Shown one piece after another: positions 39,011 to 39,049 of a stretch of DNA of 39,049 nucleotides (positions are counted from its first letter, which is position 1; each line of letters starts with the position of its first letter). The position numbers and the translations under genes were made by a program. Source of the DNA: an uncultured Campylobacter sp. (GTDB taxonomy: Bacteria > Actinomycetota > Actinomycetes > Mycobacteriales > Mycobacteriaceae); contig CAMIME010000019.1 of NCBI GenBank assembly GCA_946221035.1, positions 1 to 39,049 of the forward strand, in the 5' to 3' direction. The notes under the pieces are model-generated. The model searched no databases, was not told the DNA's origin, and saw only the letters and a list, made by a program, of their open reading frames with translations.

Positions 39011-39049
39011 TAGCGGGGGCAGGATTCGAACCTACGACCTCTGGGTTAT
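39011..39049 (-). tRNA. Initiator tRNA-Met (CAU), 3' half, cut by the window edge
   Basis: The minus strand reads AT-AACCC (end of the CAU anticodon and anticodon stem), AGAGGTC (variable region) and the T-arm GTAGGTTCGAATCCTGC, then the acceptor strand CCCCGC and discriminator UA. This matches the 3' half of actinobacterial initiator tRNA. The CCA end is not encoded; CTAAGT follows. The 5' half lies to the right of the window. Confidence 0.85.

Overview
The window reads as a chromosomal segment of a Corynebacterium or a close relative within Mycobacteriales. It is high in GC and encodes a tmRNA whose tag ends in the actinobacterial form SQRDYALAA. It also carries FtsEX, SmpB and RF2 of actinobacterial type, an IclR regulator beside a CoA-transferase pair and a thiolase, secreted corynebacterial-type small proteins, and several genes with a -10 box 7-8 nt before the start codon (leaderless transcripts). 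Most genes can be named at family level. No prophage, insertion sequence or CRISPR array is visible.

Region 1 (1-4.2 kb, minus strand). The left edge resembles an actinobacterial rRNA leader on the minus strand. A decayed siderophore-type ABC ATPase follows, then ssrA (tmRNA) with its terminator, an SDR oxidoreductase, smpB, ftsX and ftsE. This is the classic prfB-ftsE-ftsX-smpB-ssrA group, but prfB lies 17 kb away at 21.1-22.2 kb in the same orientation. The interval has been filled by catabolic and accessory genes.

Region 2 (4.2-9.6 kb). A minus-strand aldehyde dehydrogenase and two MpaB/Lcp-type (DUF2236) oxygenases lie opposite a divergent FMN/NAD/[2Fe-2S] reductase. The set looks like a small oxidative-cleavage pathway of unknown substrate. 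Region 3 (9.6-12.3 kb) holds a DUF222/HNH nuclease gene with a textbook sigma-70 promoter and a YdcZ-type DMT permease.

Region 4 (12.3-21.1 kb). A three-gene biotin carboxylase / BCCP / 5S carboxyltransferase operon is divergent from an MHS-family permease. Next come a CoA-transferase pair, its divergent IclR regulator and a thiolase. Two near-identical 15-bp palindromes (GTTCRCATMGYGAAC), one in each divergent intergenic region, suggest that the IclR protein controls the whole block.

Region 5 (21.1-31.0 kb). prfB is divergent from thiC, which has a TPP riboswitch. Then come an IMPase-family phosphatase, a secreted trypsin-like protease, an M20 amidohydrolase, a DUF418 membrane protein, an ElaA-type acetyltransferase, a truncated BCCT transporter and a 54-residue membrane peptide. 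A CDF metal exporter follows behind a yybP-ykoY (Mn2+) riboswitch, then a small Rho-N-like protein.

Region 6 (31.0-36.6 kb). thiE, thiO, thiS, thiG and thiF form a thiamine-thiazole cluster. Two opposite-strand genes break it: an orphan ectoine synthase and a 3-hydroxyacyl-CoA-dehydrogenase-family gene. A 130-nt stretch dense in inverted repeats precedes thiO. Region 7 (36.6-39.05 kb) holds a tandem pair of secreted four-cysteine proteins, an unknown protein, a DJ-1/PfpI protein, a strong terminator and the 3' half of an initiator tRNA on the minus strand.
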